Translations under genes and position numbers: made by a program
Source: Chloroflexota bacterium
GTDB taxonomy: Bacteria; Chloroflexota; Limnocylindria; Limnocylindrales; CSP1-4
Length of the DNA stretch: 36,110 nt
Direction of reading: 5' to 3'
Assembly (NCBI GenBank): GCA_003152165.1
Contig: PLZO01000051.1
Location: forward strand, 1 to 36,110
The notes under the pieces: model-generated
The model's input: the letters and a program-made list of their open reading frames with translations, nothing else
Database searches by the model: none
Told to the model about the DNA's origin: nothing
Shown here: positions 32,847-36,110 of the stretch, piece after piece
Position numbering within the stretch: position 1 is the first letter of the stretch
Layout: each line of letters opens with the position of its first letter

Positions 32847-32935
32847 AGGCTGTGAATCTGTGGTCGCCGAGACCGCCCTACTCACGAACGAGCCAGGCGA
32901 TAGAGCCTCTTGACCCGCTCAGGACCGAAATCGGG

Positions 32936-33217
32936 TCAATGGGCGGCCGGACGTGAGTTCTCGGTCTCGGCCCGGGCCTGCACGACGACCGACTGGACGG
33001 CGGCGATGACGGCCGAGTAGGTGCCGCACCAGCAGAGGTTCCCGCTCAGGTAGTCGCGGATCTCCGCCTCATCGGGATTCGGGTTCGCCCGGATGAGGCC
33101 CTCGACGGCCATGATCATCCCGGGCGTGCAGAAGCCGCACTGGAACGCCTGCTGCTCGAGGAATGCTCGCTGCACCGGGGAGAGCTCGCCGTCCCTGGAC
33201 ACGCCCTCGAAGGATCA
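32936..33217 (-). pseudogene. Truncated 2Fe-2S small subunit of a second molybdenum hydroxylase
   Basis: Only the C-terminal helical iron-sulfur domain survives. From a GTG at 33202 it reads LSPVQRAFLEQQAFQCGFCT, with Cys22/Cys25 (CGFC) and Cys57/Cys59 (CWC) in SGNLCWCGTY, like isoquinoline-oxidoreductase-type small subunits (NLCRCGTY) but with Trp for the usual Arg. Family-like residues (FEGVSRDGELS) extend a few codons upstream to about 33217, where an in-frame TGA and unrelated AT-rich sequence begin. The N-terminal ferredoxin domain (about 75 residues, four Cys) is missing. Without it electron transfer to an acceptor should fail. It follows the large-subunit gene at 33378-35696 and was probably its partner. 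Confidence 0.75.
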
Positions 33218-33242
33218 CCCCGCCTCCCTGCTGAATGCGCCA

Positions 33243-33264
33243 ACATTGTCCATTATTGTATAGG
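33243..33264. other. AT-rich island at the break of the truncated small subunit
   Basis: The 20-odd bases around ATTGTCCATTATTGTATAG stand out in GC-rich surroundings, about 40 bp upstream of the truncated small-subunit start. Read on the minus strand they contain TATACAAT, close to a -10 element, but without a -35 at the right distance. This could be foreign sequence left at a deletion scar or a promoter that now drives the fragment. Confidence 0.3.
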
Positions 33265-33377
33265 CGCTCGCGGCTCCGCAGCCCGGTTGGGCACGGCTCG
33301 GGCAAGTGGGGACGATCTCGCAGGGCGCTACCGGGCTGCGTTGGCCGGCAAGCGATGGTCGGCCAACGCCGGACGCG

Positions 33378-35696
33378 TTATGGCTTGGACGACTGAACCT
33401 GGGCGCGGAGTCCTCGAAGGACCTTCTCGGGCGTCAGCGGCAGATCCGTGATGCGCACGCCGGTCGCGCGGAAGACTGCGTTGGCGATGGCCGGCATCAC
33501 TGGCGGCAGCGAGTTCTCCCCGAGGCCATGGATCTCTCCGCCCTCGAGATGCTCGACGATCGTATGGTCGAACCCATCGGGCAGGTCGAGGACGCTCGGG
33601 ATCATGTAGTCGCCGAGATTGCCGTTCTGCAGCTGACCCCCGTCGTAGATCATCTCCTCGAACAGTGCCTGTCCGAGGCCGAACGTGATCCCGCCCTCCG
33701 TCTGGAGCTCGGCTTGCACGGGGTTGACGATCCGGCCCGCGAAAACGCTCCCGTGGTAGCGCAGGACGCGGATCCGGCCCGTGTCGAGATCGACCTCGAC
33801 CTCGGCGGCGCCGGCCGCCTGATGCCAATGCCCGGGACCGTCGGCGATCGTCTGGCCGGTTTCTGGATCGAGTGCCCCCGCCGCCCGATGGCGCCCGTTG
33901 CCGAACAGATTGCCAGCGCGAGCGGCTCGGACGATCTCGCCATAGGTCAGCTGCCGATCCGGAACGCCCACCACCCGAGCCGCTCCGTCCACGAGCTCGA
34001 GATCGTCCCGTTTCGCTTCGAGTTGCTCGGCCGCCAGATCGAGCAGGCGATCCCGGATCTGTTCGACGGCGCCCAGGATCGCGCCGCCCATCGCGTAGGT
34101 GGAGCGGCTGGCGCTCGTCTGCTGGTCGTACGGCGAGACGTCGGTGTCGACGCACGAAACCGAGATCTGATCGAGTGGCAGGTCCAGGCGTTCGCCGGCC
34201 AGGATGGCCAGCGCGGTCTGGACCCCTTGGCCCATCTCGACGGATCCGGTCAGGAGATTGAGCGTGCCGTCCTCGTTGAGCTTCGCGGCGGCCGTCGAGA
34301 CGGCAAGCGGCAGGGCACGCCACGCGATGAGGCTGAGTCCCTTCGCACGGACGACTCGTCCCATCCGGATCGGCTCTTCCTCCGCCTGCCACCCGATCGC
34401 ATCGGCGCAGCTGTCGAGCAGCTCGTCGACGTGCATGTTGTTGACCGCTTCGCCGGTTGAGAATGTGTCGCCTTCGACGAGCAAGTTCCGGCGCCGAAGA
34501 TCGAGCGGGTCGATCCGCATCCGCTCGGCGATCATGTCGAGGTGCGATTCGGTCGCCCAGCCAGCCTGCGAGATCCCGTAACCACGGAATGCGCCGGCCG
34601 GCGGCATGTTCGTGTACATGGCGTAAGTGTCGGCGGATAGGTTCGGGATCCGATACGGGCCGCTTGTGCCGATGGCACCGTACATGATCAGGCGCGGCCC
34701 GATGTCGGCGTAGGCTCCGGTGTTGAACCAGCCGGTCGTTTCTCGCGCCACGAACGTGCCGTTATGTCGGAGGCCGGTCTTCATCCGCATCACCATGGCG
34801 TGCTTGGTGATCGTGACGAACTCCTCTTCACGAGTCAGCTGGAGCCGGACCGGTCGCCCGGTGAGCCGGGCCAGGAGGACCACGAGTGGTTCGATCTTCG
34901 GATAGCACTTTGCCCCGTAGCCGCCACCCAGCGTGGGCACGATGACCCGGATCCTCGTCAGCGGCAGCCCGAATACCTCGGCGAGTTGAGCGCGGAGCAC
35001 GAACGGCGTCTGCGTGTTCGAGTGGCACACGATCTGGTCATCGACCCAGGTGGCCAGGCACACGTGGGTCTCGAGCGGGACGTGCTGGACGGCCGGGCTC
35101 CGGAATTCATCCTCGAAGATCACATCGGACTCCAGGAAGCCGGCCGCGACGTCGCCCTTCCGGATCCGAAAGTGATTGCAGATGTTGGTATTCGCCGTGT
35201 TATGGACGACCACGTCGCGGAACATCCCGGATTTCCGGGCGGGCGCCGGATGGAGCACGGGGGCGTCGGGTGAGAGGGCCTCCACCGGATCGAACACGGC
35301 GGGCAGATCTGCGAGATCCACCTCGACGAGCGTCGCGGCATACGCGGCCACGTCGGGGTCGTCAGCCACGACCGCCGCCAGGGGATCGCCCACGAATCGC
35401 ACAACCTCCTCGGCGAGGAGCGGCTGGTCGCGGAGGACCGGGCCGAAGCGGGGATCCACGCCGGGGAGCCGAGCGAGTTCGGCACCTGTGAGCACGAGCC
35501 GTACGCCGGGTACCGCCCGGGCGGCGGCGACGTCGATCCGCTCGATCCGCGCGTGCGGCGAACGACTTCGGATCAGCTTCGCATGGAGCATCCCCGGGAG
35601 TCTCGTGTCGATCGCGTAGGCGACCCGGCCCGTTACACGCGCGTTGGCGTCGAGCATGCCGGGGCGACGCTCGGTTTCGACAGCTGCCATCGTCAT
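33378..35696 (-). CDS. Molybdenum hydroxylase large subunit (xanthine oxidase family), copy 2
   Basis: A 772-residue catalytic subunit with RVTGRVAYAIDTRLPGMLHA, VRFVGDPLAAVVADD, the cofactor segments PTLGGGYGAK, GAFRGYG and GSVEMGQGVQ, and the C-terminal catalytic glutamate in GLGENSLPP (Glu727). It is only distantly like the copy at 26923-29280; the GLGENSLPP ending and AGAFRGYG suit the branch with 4-hydroxybenzoyl-CoA reductase, nicotinate and aldehyde-type hydroxylases. The ATG at 35696 is chosen for GAGGTGG just upstream; ATG 35690 is possible. No FAD subunit lies nearby and the small subunit is truncated, so it may borrow subunits from the other operon or be losing function. Its own sequence shows no lesion. 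Confidence 0.88.
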   Translation of the reverse strand: MTMAAVETERRPGMLDANARVTGRVAYAIDTRLPGMLHAKLIRSRSPHARIERIDVAAARAVPGVRLVLTGAELARLPGVDPRFGPVLRDQPLLAEEVVRFVGDPLAAVVADDPDVAAYAATLVEVDLADLPAVFDPVEALSPDAPVLHPAPARKSGMFRDVVVHNTANTNICNHFRIRKGDVAAGFLESDVIFEDEFRSPAVQHVPLETHVCLATWVDDQIVCHSNTQTPFVLRAQLAEVFGLPLTRIRVIVPTLGGGYGAKCYPKIEPLVVLLARLTGRPVRLQLTREEEFVTITKHAMVMRMKTGLRHNGTFVARETTGWFNTGAYADIGPRLIMYGAIGTSGPYRIPNLSADTYAMYTNMPPAGAFRGYGISQAGWATESHLDMIAERMRIDPLDLRRRNLLVEGDTFSTGEAVNNMHVDELLDSCADAIGWQAEEEPIRMGRVVRAKGLSLIAWRALPLAVSTAAAKLNEDGTLNLLTGSVEMGQGVQTALAILAGERLDLPLDQISVSCVDTDVSPYDQQTSASRSTYAMGGAILGAVEQIRDRLLDLAAEQLEAKRDDLELVDGAARVVGVPDRQLTYGEIVRAARAGNLFGNGRHRAAGALDPETGQTIADGPGHWHQAAGAAEVEVDLDTGRIRVLRYHGSVFAGRIVNPVQAELQTEGGITFGLGQALFEEMIYDGGQLQNGNLGDYMIPSVLDLPDGFDHTIVEHLEGGEIHGLGENSLPPVMPAIANAVFRATGVRITDLPLTPEKVLRGLRAQVQSSKP

Positions 35697-35840
35697 GCGG
35701 TCCACCTCGTGCACGGTCGCATACAAGACTCCGCAGTCCCAGAGTACCGCAATCCGGGGCGCGCTTGGCGTTGCCGCAACACCCGTCGCCGGTTACGCTG
35801 TCGACCGGCGAGCCCGCCTCGGCAGGCCGGAGGACGTCAG

Positions 35841-36110
35841 ATGGTGACCTGGGCCGAATTTGAATCAGCCGCCCCCGATCTCGCGGCCGAGGGCCGACGC
35901 CTCATCTACAGCAGAGGCGATGGTGAGGGTTTGCTCGCGACCGTCCGCGACGATCTCCCGCCTCGGATCCATCCGATCAATGTCGCCATCGTCGACCGGC
36001 TACTCTACGCGTTTATCCTTCGCTCCCCGAAGCGCCTCGATCTCGAGCACGACGGTCGGTTCGTGCTTCACACGCAACAGGATCCCGCCGCTCCCAGCGA
36101 GTTCTCGGTC
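35841..36110 (+). CDS. PNPOx-like flavin/FMN split-barrel protein, N-terminal part (runs off window)
   Basis: The first 90 codons of a gene cut by the window end. The start MVTWAEFESAAPDLAAEGRR followed by LATVRDDLPPRIHPINVAIV, LLYAFILRSPKRLDLEHDGR and FVLHT is typical of pyridoxamine 5'-phosphate oxidase-like split-barrel proteins, which bind FMN, F420 or heme and reduce or bind varied substrates. ATG 35841 has GGAGG (35829-35833) eight bases upstream. It diverges from the molybdenum-hydroxylase gene across 144 bp, which must contain both promoters. The cofactor cannot be decided from this part. Confidence 0.8.
   Translation, partial: MVTWAEFESAAPDLAAEGRRLIYSRGDGEGLLATVRDDLPPRIHPINVAIVDRLLYAFILRSPKRLDLEHDGRFVLHTQQDPAAPSEFSV

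Overview
The window is GC-rich DNA with frequent GTG and TTG starts, tightly overlapping operons and a soil-type catabolic gene content: molybdenum hydroxylases, hydantoinase-like proteins and a sugar-type ABC importer. This suits an uncultured soil or sediment lineage such as a Chloroflexota or high-GC actinobacterium-like group. I cannot fix the phylum from sequence alone. I found no tRNA, rRNA or CRISPR array.

Positions 1-12340 form a worn accessory (defence-type) region. It holds the end of an unknown conserved protein, a solitary D12-class DNA adenine methyltransferase, an Hsp15-like S4 RNA-binding protein, and a broken giant helicase (DEDD exonuclease + DinG-like + start of a RecQ-like helicase). 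An intact two-gene SPARSA system follows: SIR2-APAZ NADase plus catalytically dead short prokaryotic Argonaute. Next come an IS21-family remnant, a SnoaL-like protein, a frameshifted RAMA-domain gene and an N-terminal scrap of an alpha/beta hydrolase. The SPARSA pair is the clearest immune system here; its neighbours are mostly decayed.

Positions 12344-26889 are a catabolic locus. On the minus strand lie a TRZ/ATZ-type amidohydrolase and a CoxG-like protein. Divergent from them runs a long plus-strand operon: amidohydrolase-2 protein, HyuA, HyuB with a fused acetone-carboxylase-gamma-like zinc domain, a PaaK-like acyl-CoA ligase, an isochorismatase-fold cysteine hydrolase, two RbsC-type permeases, a lipoprotein binding protein and an RbsA-type ATPase. 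Most junctions are 4-bp stop/start overlaps. The gene set fits import of a small metabolite followed by ATP-dependent ring opening (hydantoinase-like) or ATP-dependent carboxylation (acetone/acetophenone-carboxylase-like), then amide hydrolysis and/or CoA activation.

Positions 26923-36110 add oxidation genes: a complete three-subunit molybdenum hydroxylase (minus strand) with a divergent LysR regulator, a methyltransferase remnant, a second cysteine hydrolase closely resembling the first, a second molybdenum-hydroxylase large subunit whose small subunit has lost its N-terminal ferredoxin domain, and the start of a PNPOx-like protein. Together these suggest a pathway for a nitrogen heterocycle or a related ketone or amide; the substrate cannot be read from sequence.
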